Shown: piece by piece, positions 18,208 through 27,340 of the stretch
Layout of the letters: every line of letters starts with the position of its first letter
Numbering within the stretch: the first letter of the stretch is position 1
From: a virus
IMG/VR virus record: IMGVR_UViG_3300007775_000011
Location: 1 to 60,165 of that record
Strand: one strand, 5' to 3'
Length of the DNA stretch: 60,165 nt
Made by a program: the position numbers and the translations under genes
Notes under the pieces: generated by a model
What the model saw: the letters and a program-made list of their open reading frames with translations, nothing else
What the model was told of the DNA's origin: nothing
Databases searched by the model: none

Positions 18208-18861
18208 ATGGCAACCAGAAGACGAACAAAGAAAACCCCTACCACGGGAAAGTCTCCGACAAAAATGAAAAAAGTCGCAGATATGAACAAGAAAGAACTT
18301 CAGGCCTATGCTTGGGAAAATTACCAGATTAATCTTGATCCTGATCAACTCAAAAAAGATGAGATGCTCAAGGCCATTGAAAATTTGGAAGCTGGTCGGG
18401 AATCTTTGAAAGCATCCAGTGAAAATCTGGAAGAAGAAAAAACCCCGGCACCGGCCCCGCCATCACGAAGACGAACAGCACCGGCCCCATCACCGGAAGC
18501 AAGTATTAAATCCAGTCCAACTATATCTATCGCCAATCAGCACACTGGTGGAATTTCTTTTCCAAGGAAAACCGATGATGGAAGACCTCTGCCCCCTCTG
18601 CGCCTCCCCCCCGGTGAAGTTACCCCAGTGGATCGGGAAATCTGGGAACTCGTCAAGAAAAAGGAAGTTGTTAAGCACTATCTCGACAAAGGACTGCTGG
18701 CTGAAACGACAAAACGGGGGAAAGTGCCTATGTTGGACAATACCTCAACCACGCTCCCGATTCCAGAGCATCTTCAGGATGAAGAGCAGACTGGAGGGAC
18801 AACGGGCCGTGCGGCAGAACTTCGTAAAAAACAAGTTGGGACAGTTACCTTGGACACGTAA
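18208..18861 (+). CDS. hypothetical virion-associated protein with Rho-N/SAP-like segment
   Basis: The 217-residue protein starts with a basic tail, then DMNKKELQAYAWENYQINL ... DEMLKAIENL, which looks like a small helix-extended-helix (SAP or Rho-N type) motif, followed by a Pro/Ala-rich linker and a C-terminal part common in proteins encoded after phage capsid genes. It may bind DNA or the capsid interior; function unknown. Confidence 0.6.
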   Translation: MATRRRTKKTPTTGKSPTKMKKVADMNKKELQAYAWENYQINLDPDQLKKDEMLKAIENLEAGRESLKASSENLEEEKTPAPAPPSRRRTAPAPSPEASIKSSPTISIANQHTGGISFPRKTDDGRPLPPLRLPPGEVTPVDREIWELVKKKEVVKHYLDKGLLAETTKRGKVPMLDNTSTTLPIPEHLQDEEQTGGTTGRAAELRKKQVGTVTLDT

Positions 18862-18873
18862 ATAGTATTTGAT

Positions 18874-18938
18874 TTTTTAGTTATTGGACATCAATCCTGA
18901 GCTGAAATATTCTCAGGATTGTTTCGAGCAACTAAAAA
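18874..18938 (+). terminator. nested hairpin between 18861 and 18952
   Basis: Inner stem CAATCCTGAG (18892-18901) pairs perfectly with CTCAGGATTG (18912-18921), and outer arms TTTTTAGTT (18874-18882) and AACTAAAAA (18930-18938) also pair. It ends at the next gene's ribosome site, so it may control readthrough or translation of the DUF4054 gene. Confidence 0.6.
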
Positions 18939-18951
18939 GGAGAGATTGAAA

Positions 18952-19338
18952 ATGTCTATAACATACGCAGATTTTATTGAAAAGTTTCCTGCTTTTTCAA
19001 GTTTAACTGAAGCAGAAGTAACAAGGCAATTAAATTTTTCTTCCCGTTTATTAGATAGTTCAGCTTGGAATGATTTTTATCAGGATGCTGTTTATTTAGA
19101 TACCGCTCATACATTATCTATAAGAACTTTGGCAAATAACGGTGGAACAGGAGGGGGACAACAAGCTGGAGTAGGGCAAATCACATCTGCATCTGTAGCT
19201 GGTATGTCTACCAGTTTTGCTCAGTTAAATACTGGGGAGGGAAATTATACTGTAGATTGGTATTCTAAAACATCTTATGGGCAGGAATTTTTAAGGTTAC
19301 AATCAATTATTATTCCAGCGGGGGTTATGGCAATATGA
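18952..19338 (+). CDS. DUF4054 head-tail connector protein
   Basis: Head completion protein. The 128-residue product begins SITYADFIEKFPAFSSLTEAEVTRQLNFSS, the typical DUF4054 opening, and ends with a Gly-rich loop and a RLQSIIIPAGVM strand. The start at 18952 follows the ribosome site AAGGAGAG; an upstream in-frame ATG is rejected because it lies within the hairpin. It overlaps the following glycosyltransferase. Confidence 0.75.
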   Translation: MSITYADFIEKFPAFSSLTEAEVTRQLNFSSRLLDSSAWNDFYQDAVYLDTAHTLSIRTLANNGGTGGGQQAGVGQITSASVAGMSTSFAQLNTGEGNYTVDWYSKTSYGQEFLRLQSIIIPAGVMAI

Positions 19339-20318
19339 ATATATTTATCACATGTCCAAATTTTTCTCGTCACGGGGGAATTAGAGTTATTCTTGAGTGG
19401 GCAAATAGATTATCTGAAAATCATATTATTTATTTAAGGACTGATGACATTCATGATTGTAATTGGTTTAATATTAAATCTAATGTCCATATTGTTCGGG
19501 ATGATTCTTATATTTGGAAAAGTGATTGTTTAATTATATCTTCTCCCCATGGAGTTGAATATTTACATCATCCTGCTAGACCTGAAAAGACTTTTGTATT
19601 TTGCCAAATGGCTGAACATCTCTTCCGGTTAAATGATGTTCACTGGCAGAATTTTTGCAGACGTTTTTATTTAGCAGATGCCCCTATGATTTCCATTAGT
19701 AAATGGAATGAAGATTTATTCAGAAAAGCCGGGAGAAAAGGGAAGATTTATCAGGTAGGTAATGGAGTAAATTTGGACCACTTCCCTATTTCCGATAAAC
19801 CTAAAAATGGAAAAATTGTATTGGTGGAAGGATGGGAACCTGGGAATCCAACAAAAGATTGGGATAGAATAGGCCCCAGAGTAGCGCAAAGACTTAAAAA
19901 AGATGGATATATTATTTGGACTTATATTACATCAAAATTGTCTGAAAAATATAGAAGTATTCCTAATCGAGTTGCTTTTAATCCTAATCAAGAACAATTA
20001 AATGATCTTTATGAGAAAGCTACTATATTGATCAAAGCATCTAAATATGATGCCCGTTCTTGTTCTCCAATGGAAGCAATGACTAAGGGAACTGTATCCG
20101 CTCGTGCTATTTATGAAGGTGATGATGATTTAAAGCATCGTTATAATTGTCTTAGATCTACTTATAATGAAGATGATTTATATGATAATGCAAAAAGACT
20201 TTTGAATAATCCTGACCGAAGAGAAGAGTTGGCAAATAATTGTATTGAATATATAAAGACTTTTAATTGGGATTATTGGATGAATCAAATTGAATCTATT
20301 TTAGTGGGGAGTAAATGA
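19335..20318 (+). CDS. GT-B type glycosyltransferase
   Basis: Would transfer a sugar from a nucleotide donor. The 327-residue protein shows a GT4-like layout: N-terminal Rossmann half with SRHGGIRVILEWANRLSE, and a C-terminal half with KIVLVEGWEPGNPTKDW and SKYDARSCSPMEAMTKGT, the acidic donor-binding helix. It heads a five-gene glycan island inserted among head and tail genes, all overlapping or nearly so. Confidence 0.8.
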   Translation: MNIFITCPNFSRHGGIRVILEWANRLSENHIIYLRTDDIHDCNWFNIKSNVHIVRDDSYIWKSDCLIISSPHGVEYLHHPARPEKTFVFCQMAEHLFRLNDVHWQNFCRRFYLADAPMISISKWNEDLFRKAGRKGKIYQVGNGVNLDHFPISDKPKNGKIVLVEGWEPGNPTKDWDRIGPRVAQRLKKDGYIIWTYITSKLSEKYRSIPNRVAFNPNQEQLNDLYEKATILIKASKYDARSCSPMEAMTKGTVSARAIYEGDDDLKHRYNCLRSTYNEDDLYDNAKRLLNNPDRREELANNCIEYIKTFNWDYWMNQIESILVGSK

Positions 20319-20950
20319 AAGATCGTGTTTGTATAATTTCGGTTGTTTATGGGGAGCCGGAATGGAAAAAGACAAAAGAATGTCTGGAATTATTAGATAT
20401 TCCTGTCAATTATATTGATCGTGGTGGTGTAGGTTCTTTGGCAGAGGCTATTAATAAAGGTTTTACCAAATATGCTAAACCAAAGCATGATTATGTTTTA
20501 TTTGTTACCAATGTAACTTTTCCATCTATGATGTTGAAAAAGTTAGTCAAGGAAATGGACAGGTCTGGTTATGCTGCTATTCATCCAAGTTTTAATAGTG
20601 ATCATCATTTTTGTCGTCCTCTCAATCAAGATTGCACGGTGGAATCTCCTTTTGTTGAATTTACTTGTTGTATGGTTCGGAGAGATGTTTTTTTAAATCA
20701 CTATTTAGATGAAAGGATGCCTTATTGGGGACATGATCTTGATTGGGGATATCGGGTTAAAAGATCTGGTTATGATGTAGGAATATATCATGGAATTAAA
20801 TTGGAACATGTCTATATAAGACATAATAAAAAGAAGCATCCATTAACCCAAGAAAGAAAAAGATTAAGGAATAATGCAGACTCAAGTACAAAAGCTGCTT
20901 TAATTGATAAATATGGTCCCAATTGGAGGGATTTTGTATGGGCACTATAA
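20315..20950 (+). CDS. GT-A type glycosyltransferase
   Basis: The 211-residue protein resembles family 2 transferases: VCIISVVYGEPEW at the start, an Asn-rich YVLFVTNVTFPS where the DxD motif usually lies, and PYWGHDLDWGYRVKRSGYDVG, matching the ED-x-D/W acceptor-base region. The C-terminus is basic. Overlaps its neighbours at both ends, so it is co-translated. Target sugar unknown. Confidence 0.7.
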   Translation: MKDRVCIISVVYGEPEWKKTKECLELLDIPVNYIDRGGVGSLAEAINKGFTKYAKPKHDYVLFVTNVTFPSMMLKKLVKEMDRSGYAAIHPSFNSDHHFCRPLNQDCTVESPFVEFTCCMVRRDVFLNHYLDERMPYWGHDLDWGYRVKRSGYDVGIYHGIKLEHVYIRHNKKKHPLTQERKRLRNNADSSTKAALIDKYGPNWRDFVWAL

Positions 20951-21597
20951 AAAAAGCTGCTGAGAGATCGGCACAATCGCAAGTAGAACTTTGGCAAGAT
21001 AATCATTATTATGATGAAGCTGAGCCCTATATTGAGGAACAGTGGAAAAATTTAATATGGCCTATTATTAAAAATTTAAATTTTTCTCATGTTGTTGATT
21101 TAGCTTGTGGGCGGGGTCGGAATACAACTAAATTAATTCCTATTTGTAAAAAGATAAGTTTAGTTGATATTGCTTCTAATAATATTAAATTTTGTAAAAA
21201 ACGATTCAAAAAAGAATCAAAAGTTGATTATTATTTGGGAAGTGGGGTTGAAATTCCGGTACCTGATAATTCAGTATCTTTAGTGTATTGTTTTGATGCT
21301 ATGGTACATTTTCCCCCGGAAGTAGTTTTTGAATATTTGAATGAAATTAAACGTGTTCTGATTCCGGGCGGGGCCGCTTTTTTACATCATTCCAATTGGA
21401 ATAAAAATTCAAATATTAATTTTTCAACCAATCCCCATGCTAGAAATCATATGTCCAGAAATCTTATGATGTATTGGGCCAATTCAATTGATCTGAAAAT
21501 AGTATCATCTCAGATTATTGATTGGGGTGAGGGAATTTATAAAGCAACTGATTTAGATTGCGTTACACTTTTGAGGAAGAAAATATGCCAGGGATAA
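20938..21597 (+). CDS. SAM-dependent methyltransferase (class I)
   Basis: The 219-residue product has motif I VVDLACGRGRNTTKL (about residue 47), a post-I acidic residue in SLVDIASNN, and SLVYCFDAMVHFPPE for motif IV, as in methyltransf_11-type enzymes that methylate sugars or small molecules. The ATG at 20938 follows GGAGGG. Context suggests a sugar or glycan substrate. Confidence 0.8.
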   Translation: MGTIKKAAERSAQSQVELWQDNHYYDEAEPYIEEQWKNLIWPIIKNLNFSHVVDLACGRGRNTTKLIPICKKISLVDIASNNIKFCKKRFKKESKVDYYLGSGVEIPVPDNSVSLVYCFDAMVHFPPEVVFEYLNEIKRVLIPGGAAFLHHSNWNKNSNINFSTNPHARNHMSRNLMMYWANSIDLKIVSSQIIDWGEGIYKATDLDCVTLLRKKICQG

Positions 21598-22601
21598 TTA
21601 TTGAGGGAACAAAAACAGTTTATTGGCCAATACCAAAAAATGGCTGTACTACAATGAAAGCCTATCTTTGTCAAGTTTTTGGATTGGGTAATCAAAAAAA
21701 TGTCCATACGGCTCCTTTTCCAAAAACACCAACCCCAATGAAAGGTTATAGGAATTTTGCTATTGTACGCAATCCCTATGCTCGTTTATATTCTCTTTGG
21801 AAAAATAAAATATCGCCGGAAAGAGTAAAGCATCCAAAATTTAAAGAAAATCAAGTTGATCCTAATGTCTTTAAAAGATGGCCTGATTTATTTAGAGCAA
21901 ATATGTCTTTTGAAGAATTTGTGGATGCTGTTCTTTCTATACCTCCCCAAGAGGCTGATCATCATTTTAGTCCTCAGTCTCTTCAGATTCCTAAACAGGG
22001 TGTTGAGATTTGTAAATTGGAAGAGGTAGCCCCCTTAATGCATTCTATTATGCCAGCATATAACACTTCCCCCAAAAGTGATTGGAAGAGTTTTTATAAA
22101 TTTGGATCAATGACCCAAAGAGTTTGGGACTACTATAAACAAGATTTTCTCCGGTTTAAATATCCTTTACCTTTTAATACTATTCTTGTTGATTGTGATG
22201 GCGTGTTAACAGATGGAAAATTAACAATAGATCGTAACGGGGAGAAATCTTTTAAATCTTTTCATGCACGGGATGTTCGAGCCATCCGGGAATTGGTAAG
22301 CCATGGATATAATATTGTATTAGTTACTGCTGATGGTTGGCCCGGAATATATCATTTTGCTGAAAAAGTAAGAGCAGAAGTTTGCGTGAAAAGAAATAAG
22401 GCAGAGATACCTTATACCAATTATTTAGCTATTGGAGATGATGCTTGGGATGTTCCGATGATGGAAAATGCATCTGGGCGGTTTGCCCCTCTTGATGCTG
22501 ATCCTTCAATTTTACAAATGCCTTTTGTAAATCGTTTAGAGACTCCGGGTGGTAAAGGAGTTATGGCTGAATTAGCACGTATTTTGTTGGGAGAAGGTTA
22601 A
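21585..22601 (+). CDS. sulfotransferase fused to KdsC-like HAD phosphatase
   Basis: Residues 1 to about 195 fit a carbohydrate sulfotransferase: 5'-phosphosulfate loop PIPKNGCTTMKAYL and 3'-phosphate site FAIVRNPYARLYSLW. Residues about 200-338 are a HAD phosphatase of the KdsC/CMP-sugar-synthase-tail type: DCDGVLTDGKLTI, LVTADGW, KRNKAEIP and AIGDDAWDVPMM. The fusion suggests handling of PAPS by-products or of a phosphorylated sugar such as a Kdo or nonulosonate precursor. The start at 21585 follows GAGGAAG. Confidence 0.8.
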   Translation: MPGIIIEGTKTVYWPIPKNGCTTMKAYLCQVFGLGNQKNVHTAPFPKTPTPMKGYRNFAIVRNPYARLYSLWKNKISPERVKHPKFKENQVDPNVFKRWPDLFRANMSFEEFVDAVLSIPPQEADHHFSPQSLQIPKQGVEICKLEEVAPLMHSIMPAYNTSPKSDWKSFYKFGSMTQRVWDYYKQDFLRFKYPLPFNTILVDCDGVLTDGKLTIDRNGEKSFKSFHARDVRAIRELVSHGYNIVLVTADGWPGIYHFAEKVRAEVCVKRNKAEIPYTNYLAIGDDAWDVPMMENASGRFAPLDADPSILQMPFVNRLETPGGKGVMAELARILLGEG

Positions 22602-23333
22602 ATGAAAGTTGATGTAGTATATACCCTGGCCCCTATGTCGAAAAATGGGGAGGATTGGGAATTGCGCTATTCATTACGATCTTTGTCCAATCAACCATGG
22701 GTAGGTAATATTTTTATTGTAGGATACAAACCGGAATGGGTTTGTAATGCTATACATATACTATTAGATGATCCTTATAAATCAAAAGATGCTAATATTA
22801 TCAGAAAGGTTTTAAAAGCTTGCGAACATCCTGAATTATCTGATGATTTTATTATTAATAGTGATGATCATTATATAATGAATAAAATTCGTTTGATGGA
22901 TTTGGGGCCGTGGTTAGAATATCCATCATCATTAAAAGATGCTTATTTAAAACAAGTAGTTTCTCGTTGGTATATTCGATTAATTAAAACTATTGATTTC
23001 TGTAATAGAAGGAATTTGCCCCAGTGGGTATTTGAAAGTCATATTCCATATCTTGTAAATAAACAAAAATATCAAAAGGTCATGTCCAATATTCCTTATG
23101 ATAAAGATAATGGATTAATGACCCATATTTATTACAATTTAGTATTAAAATATTCTCCTTTAAAAACCATACAGGGAACTGTAGTCAGGTTAAAAAAAGA
23201 AGAAACATATGAAGAAATAAAAGAAAAATTAAAATCTTGTATTTTCTTAAATCATAATGATCAGGGACTTTCCGATGGATTAAAACAAATTATGTCAGAA
23301 AGATTTTCTAAACCTTCACCGTGGGAGAAATAA
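22602..23333 (+). CDS. Stealth-like sugar-phosphate transferase
   Basis: The 243-residue protein opens with VDVVYTLAPMSKNGEDWELR and YSLRSLSNQPWVGNIFIVG, then DDFIINSDDHYIM, reproducing the conserved regions CR1 and CR2 of Stealth proteins (D-hexose-1-phosphate transferases of capsule synthesis). It starts directly after the previous stop. Likely last biosynthetic gene of the island. Confidence 0.7.
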   Translation: MKVDVVYTLAPMSKNGEDWELRYSLRSLSNQPWVGNIFIVGYKPEWVCNAIHILLDDPYKSKDANIIRKVLKACEHPELSDDFIINSDDHYIMNKIRLMDLGPWLEYPSSLKDAYLKQVVSRWYIRLIKTIDFCNRRNLPQWVFESHIPYLVNKQKYQKVMSNIPYDKDNGLMTHIYYNLVLKYSPLKTIQGTVVRLKKEETYEEIKEKLKSCIFLNHNDQGLSDGLKQIMSERFSKPSPWEK

Positions 23334-23334
23334 A

Positions 23335-23769
23335 ATGAATTGGAAAGGGGTTTGTATTCATCATTCTTTAACAGAGGACAGTGATACAAGATCATGGGAA
23401 GCGATCAGAAAATATCATATACATACTAATGGTTGGGATGAGATCGGATATCATTTTGGAATTGAAGATGTAGAGGGTCGGATTCATGTCAGGATAGGCC
23501 GTCCAACTAATATGCAAGGGGCCCACGCTCCATCTCTTAATCAATCTCATATAGGAATTTGCGTTGTTGGCAATTATGATGGGATACCGCCCTGCCCTGA
23601 ATATATTCGTAGACTTGTTTTGTTAATTCATGATTTGTCTATTTTTTATAAGTTTCCTATTAATTATGAATCTATTCGATTTCATAATGAAGTAGCGCAC
23701 AAAACCTGTCCGGGTAAACTCTTCCCGGCAAAATCTGAAATAATTAAAATGGTTAATAAATTAAATTGA
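23335..23769 (+). CDS. N-acetylmuramoyl-L-alanine amidase (endolysin)
   Basis: Cuts the bond between muramic acid and the stem peptide. The 144-residue single-domain Amidase_2/T7 lysozyme-like protein has the zinc ligands in CIHHS (about residue 9), GAHAPS region and HKTCPGKLF (about 122-130), and the Tyr in EIGYHFGI. No signal peptide, so it probably depends on the holin at 7385-7884, although it is far from it and sits between glycan and neck genes. Confidence 0.85.
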   Translation: MNWKGVCIHHSLTEDSDTRSWEAIRKYHIHTNGWDEIGYHFGIEDVEGRIHVRIGRPTNMQGAHAPSLNQSHIGICVVGNYDGIPPCPEYIRRLVLLIHDLSIFYKFPINYESIRFHNEVAHKTCPGKLFPAKSEIIKMVNKLN

Positions 23770-24242
23770 AATCATTTACCCGAAGAAAAAACAAAAATGC
23801 CGGTACTGAGTTATTGAACCGGCTTAAAAAAACAGCATCAAGGGAAATTGCGGTGGGGTTCCCGAAAGGAAAAGCTCAAGCCTATCCTGATGGGACTTCT
23901 GTTATTGATGTAGCTGCTCAAAATGTTTATGGGACTCCAACAATTCCCCAACGTGATTTTATGACTTTGGCTTCTAGTGATATCCGGGAAAAGACAAGAC
24001 CTATTATAAAACGGATTGTAAAAGAGGCCAATAAAAAAGGAGGTAATGAAAGGGTGGTTGATTCTCTCCAAAATGCTGCAGGAGAAGTTGCAAAATCAGC
24101 TATTCAAAAAGCCATTATTGATTTAGATACCCCGCCAAATGCTCCATCTACTATTGACGCAAAGGGGTCTTCTAATCCTTTGATTGATACAGGACATATG
24201 AAAGATTCCGTGACTTTTGATATCCGGGAGAAATCAAAATGA
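23766..24242 (+). CDS. neck/tail-completion protein (HK97 gp10-like)
   Basis: The 158-residue protein begins with a TTG codon overlapping the amidase stop. It is basic and helical with VIDVAAQNVYGTPTIPQRDFM and, near the end, SNPLIDTGHMKDSVTF, the latter typical of the gp10/gpG-like tail-completion family. Overlaps the next gene by four bases. Confidence 0.7.
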   Translation: MKSFTRRKNKNAGTELLNRLKKTASREIAVGFPKGKAQAYPDGTSVIDVAAQNVYGTPTIPQRDFMTLASSDIREKTRPIIKRIVKEANKKGGNERVVDSLQNAAGEVAKSAIQKAIIDLDTPPNAPSTIDAKGSSNPLIDTGHMKDSVTFDIREKSK

Positions 24243-24628
24243 GTATCCTTCCTTTAAATGCCGCTACATTATGTTTGGGTTTATTTGAACAAACTCTTAC
24301 TGTAGCTGATTATTCTTATATTACTGAAAACGGAATTGATAAAAAACAATTATATGGATCAAGGGTCAGTATAAAAGCAGCTGTTGATGCTTCTGGAAAT
24401 CAACAGCTTATTCGTATTTTTGGTGGGGCCGTATCGGATGGGGATATCGGAATATATACAAAAGAAATTTTATATATCCTTGATGAATTTACTAATTTGA
24501 CAGATCGAAAAAACACAATTATTACTTATTCCGGGTTATTATATTCTATTAAGCAAAAAGCTGATTGGAGTGAACAGGCTGGGGCTTATGTTTATTTGGC
24601 TGGTAGATATGTAGATCAAGGAAGATAA
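24239..24628 (+). CDS. head-tail joining protein
   Basis: A 129-residue protein with the small beta-barrel pattern of head closure/neck proteins (SGNQQLIRIFGGAVSDGDIGIYT, YTEEILY-like strands, GLLYSIKQKADWSEQAG). Position between the gp10-like gene and the neck terminator fits. Sequence identity to a named family is not certain. Confidence 0.55.
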   Translation: MSILPLNAATLCLGLFEQTLTVADYSYITENGIDKKQLYGSRVSIKAAVDASGNQQLIRIFGGAVSDGDIGIYTKEILYILDEFTNLTDRKNTIITYSGLLYSIKQKADWSEQAGAYVYLAGRYVDQGR

Positions 24629-24629
24629 A

Positions 24630-25214
24630 ATGCCGATAAGAACAAGCATAGATGAACTTTACAATAAAATTGGTGCTGTGATTTTATTATCTACTGGAAG
24701 AAATTGGTGGAGAAAGTCCGGGATTAATACGGCCCCTAAATCTACATATAGTTTGGTTAATATTACGCAAAGCGATTCAATTGAAAATCAAATAACAGAA
24801 GATGTAGAAAAAGATACCCCCGCTATTACTGGAGAAATATTTGAACAAGTAACTTGGGGGACATCTTTATTGGATATTGAAGTTGAATTTTTTCGGAGTG
24901 GGGATAATGATACAGCGTCCGATGCCGCAACTAGATTTAAAAATAGTTTGGCCTTACAGGCACGATTTTATGATTTGTGGGAAGTCTGCGGATTATCGGG
25001 ATCAGTTAGATTAACCAATATTGGAGAAGTCTTTCGACAAGATACAGAACCAAGATGGCGGGTTCAGTTTTCTGTTTACGCAAATGTAACAGATCCTGTA
25101 CCTCTTAATGATAATGATCTTTTTGATATTAATTCCCAAACAGTTGAGGTTACTCATGTTGGGATTGATGATACAGAAACAGATTTAGATGATGTTGTTA
25201 TTAATAACGAATAG
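24630..25214 (+). CDS. phage neck terminator protein
   Basis: The 194-residue product resembles the LIC_12616-type neck terminator family found before DUF3383 genes: a mixed alpha/beta domain with RFKNSLALQARFYDLWEVCG, GSVRLTNIGEVFRQDTEPRWR and an acidic C-terminus. It would close the tail end at the head interface. Confidence 0.65.
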   Translation: MPIRTSIDELYNKIGAVILLSTGRNWWRKSGINTAPKSTYSLVNITQSDSIENQITEDVEKDTPAITGEIFEQVTWGTSLLDIEVEFFRSGDNDTASDAATRFKNSLALQARFYDLWEVCGLSGSVRLTNIGEVFRQDTEPRWRVQFSVYANVTDPVPLNDNDLFDINSQTVEVTHVGIDDTETDLDDVVINNE

Positions 25215-25229
25215 TAGGAGGAACAAAAG

Positions 25230-26756
25230 ATGCCTTATGTAACAGCTGACACAAGTTTGCCAAGAAGTCTAGATGTTTCAATTTCTTTATCCAGAGCCCA
25301 GGCAGAAACAAGAACAGACCTCAGCCTCCCGGCAGTGGTACTTGAAGATTTGGGATTTTTCCCAAATGAAAACAGGGTTCGTTTTTACTCGACTATTGAA
25401 GCGGTGGAAGCGGATTTTGCGGCAGGAACGGAAGCTCATTTTGCTGCTTCTGCTTTCTTTAATCAAACCCCCAAGGCTGATACTCTGGCAATTGGAGAAG
25501 TTTACCTGACAGCCCAACCAGCTTTGCTGGCTTCTGCGGTTTTTACTGCCGCTGAAATTACGGCACTGACTTCTATATCTGATGGGTCAATGGATATTAC
25601 ATATAATCCAGACACAGAAGGTTCTGCTGGCCCTACGACTATTTCAATGACAGGTCTTGATTTTACTGCGGTAACTGATGAGGCTTCTATAGCTTCTATA
25701 CTGAATGCCGCTACAGATTCTGGTATTTCAGTTAGTGTAAAAACTCTTCCGGGCGGTAATAAGCACGTTGTATTTACCACTGTCGCTACCGGTGATAATG
25801 TAGTAGTGACTTATCCATCAGCCGGGGTTTCTGGTACTTATGTTGGAGATTTGCTCAACTTGACCAGTGCTCAGGGTGGTTCTGTAATGAACGGATATAC
25901 CCCAACTGATATTGGTTCTGAATTGACCAACGTATTTAATGCGGCAAATCAGGCCGGTAAATATATTTATGGTTGGGCTCTTTCCGCTGATCTTCGTGAT
26001 GTTTCTATCCAAACTACAGCTGCAGCTTGGGTACTTTCCCGGACAGGTTTTATGGTTCTCACTACCAATGATGTGACTGCCGTTGATCCTTCTTACTCAG
26101 CTGATATTGGTTCTGTGGTATCAGCTACCGGAAACCGGAGAGTGACTTGCGTTTATCATGATAATGCCCAGAGATATCCTGATGTTTCTATTTTGGCTTA
26201 TATGCTTCACGTAGATTATCGGCTCCAAGATTCTACTGTTACGGCAAAATTCAAAGAACTGCCCGGAATTGAAACAGTAGATGTGACTGAAACTGAATGG
26301 TCAACTCTCCAGGAAAAAGGATACAATACCTATACGGCTATTGGAAATGATGCCCGTACCTATCGTGATGGGGATACAAGCAGTTCCAGCTGGTATATGG
26401 ACACTGTGATCAATCTGGATAATTTCGTTGAAGATTTATCCGTGGCCGTTTTCAATGTTTTCTTGCGCAATAAGAAAATCCCCTACACTACACAGGGCCA
26501 GGCTCTTTTGGTTGATGCTTGTCGGGATGTTGGGAATCAGTACACTTATAACGGTACTTTTGCGGATCGTGAAACCACAGATTCAACTCGGAAATCAGGA
26601 ACAGTATTGGTGCCGGCAGTAGTAATTACCCCAACCCCAATTGCTCAGTCTTCAGTTGCGGACAGAGCAGCAAGAAGTGGCCCCCCGATTGCTATGGAAG
26701 TTCAAGAAGCAGGGGCCATTCATTCTGTTTCTATTAATGTTGAAGTTGTCAGTTAA
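25230..26756 (+). CDS. tail sheath-like protein (DUF3383)
   Basis: The 508-residue protein fits DUF3383, the contractile-sheath protein of this phage type: FFPNENRVRFYSTIEAVEADF, TYTAIGNDARTYRDG and the C-terminal QSSVADRAARSGPPI segment followed by an I-V-rich strand. Strong ribosome site AGGAGG. Its presence supports a contractile tail. Confidence 0.85.
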   Translation: MPYVTADTSLPRSLDVSISLSRAQAETRTDLSLPAVVLEDLGFFPNENRVRFYSTIEAVEADFAAGTEAHFAASAFFNQTPKADTLAIGEVYLTAQPALLASAVFTAAEITALTSISDGSMDITYNPDTEGSAGPTTISMTGLDFTAVTDEASIASILNAATDSGISVSVKTLPGGNKHVVFTTVATGDNVVVTYPSAGVSGTYVGDLLNLTSAQGGSVMNGYTPTDIGSELTNVFNAANQAGKYIYGWALSADLRDVSIQTTAAAWVLSRTGFMVLTTNDVTAVDPSYSADIGSVVSATGNRRVTCVYHDNAQRYPDVSILAYMLHVDYRLQDSTVTAKFKELPGIETVDVTETEWSTLQEKGYNTYTAIGNDARTYRDGDTSSSSWYMDTVINLDNFVEDLSVAVFNVFLRNKKIPYTTQGQALLVDACRDVGNQYTYNGTFADRETTDSTRKSGTVLVPAVVITPTPIAQSSVADRAARSGPPIAMEVQEAGAIHSVSINVEVVS

Positions 26757-26782
26757 TTTTGAAATATTAAGGAGGTAGTACA

Positions 26783-27238
26783 ATGGCTCGAATTAATTTA
26801 TATGCCCAGAACAGACACACGTTGGTTGTGGATGGTACGCCAATCACCGGATTTGCCGATGGAGATTGGTTGGCGGTAAAAGTTGATGGTAATGTCGCTG
26901 AAAGGACGCAGGGAGGTGATGGCCCCTCTATGAATATCAGTGTTCCCCAAGGCGGTATCATTACTGTTAATCTGCTTCCGACTTCTCCGGCCCTTGGTAT
27001 TCTTTATTCAATCCGGGATGCTCAGCAACTTACTCCCCGCTTATTCAGCATTGTGTTGATATCTGGAGTGGAAGAGATTATCCAAGCGGGTGGATGTGCT
27101 TTTGGAGAGCTTCCTGAATTTCAGACAGGTGGTCCGACAATGAAAGGCAGGAGTTTTCCTTTTGAATGTTCTCAGATCAAATTGGATTCCAGTGGAGTGG
27201 AAGCTGTTGCCGGTGGTCTTCTTGGAGGATTGATTTAA
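26783..27238 (+). CDS. tail tube protein (DUF3277)
   Basis: The 151-residue protein matches the DUF3277 type encoded after DUF3383 genes: INLYAQNRHTLVVDGTPITGFADGD, EFQTGGPTMKGRSFPFECS. It likely forms the inner tube. Strong ribosome site (AAGGAGG) and a downstream copy of the dispersed 42-nt element. Confidence 0.8.
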   Translation: MARINLYAQNRHTLVVDGTPITGFADGDWLAVKVDGNVAERTQGGDGPSMNISVPQGGIITVNLLPTSPALGILYSIRDAQQLTPRLFSIVLISGVEEIIQAGGCAFGELPEFQTGGPTMKGRSFPFECSQIKLDSSGVEAVAGGLLGGLI

Positions 27239-27254
27239 TAAACCCTTCTTTTAG

Positions 27255-27296
27255 CCACTTGTTTTTAAATTTAAGAAGGATTTAAAATTTTTTAAT
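27255..27296 (+). repeat. dispersed 42-nt intergenic element, copy 3
   Basis: Begins 17 bases after the tail-tube stop, with two substitutions relative to copy 1 over 42 bases. It ends in TTTTTTAAT, like a terminator tail. Confidence 0.8.
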
Positions 27297-27340
27297 ACTA
27301 GGGGTTATTTAAAGAATAAAAGTAAAGGAGAAAGAAAACT

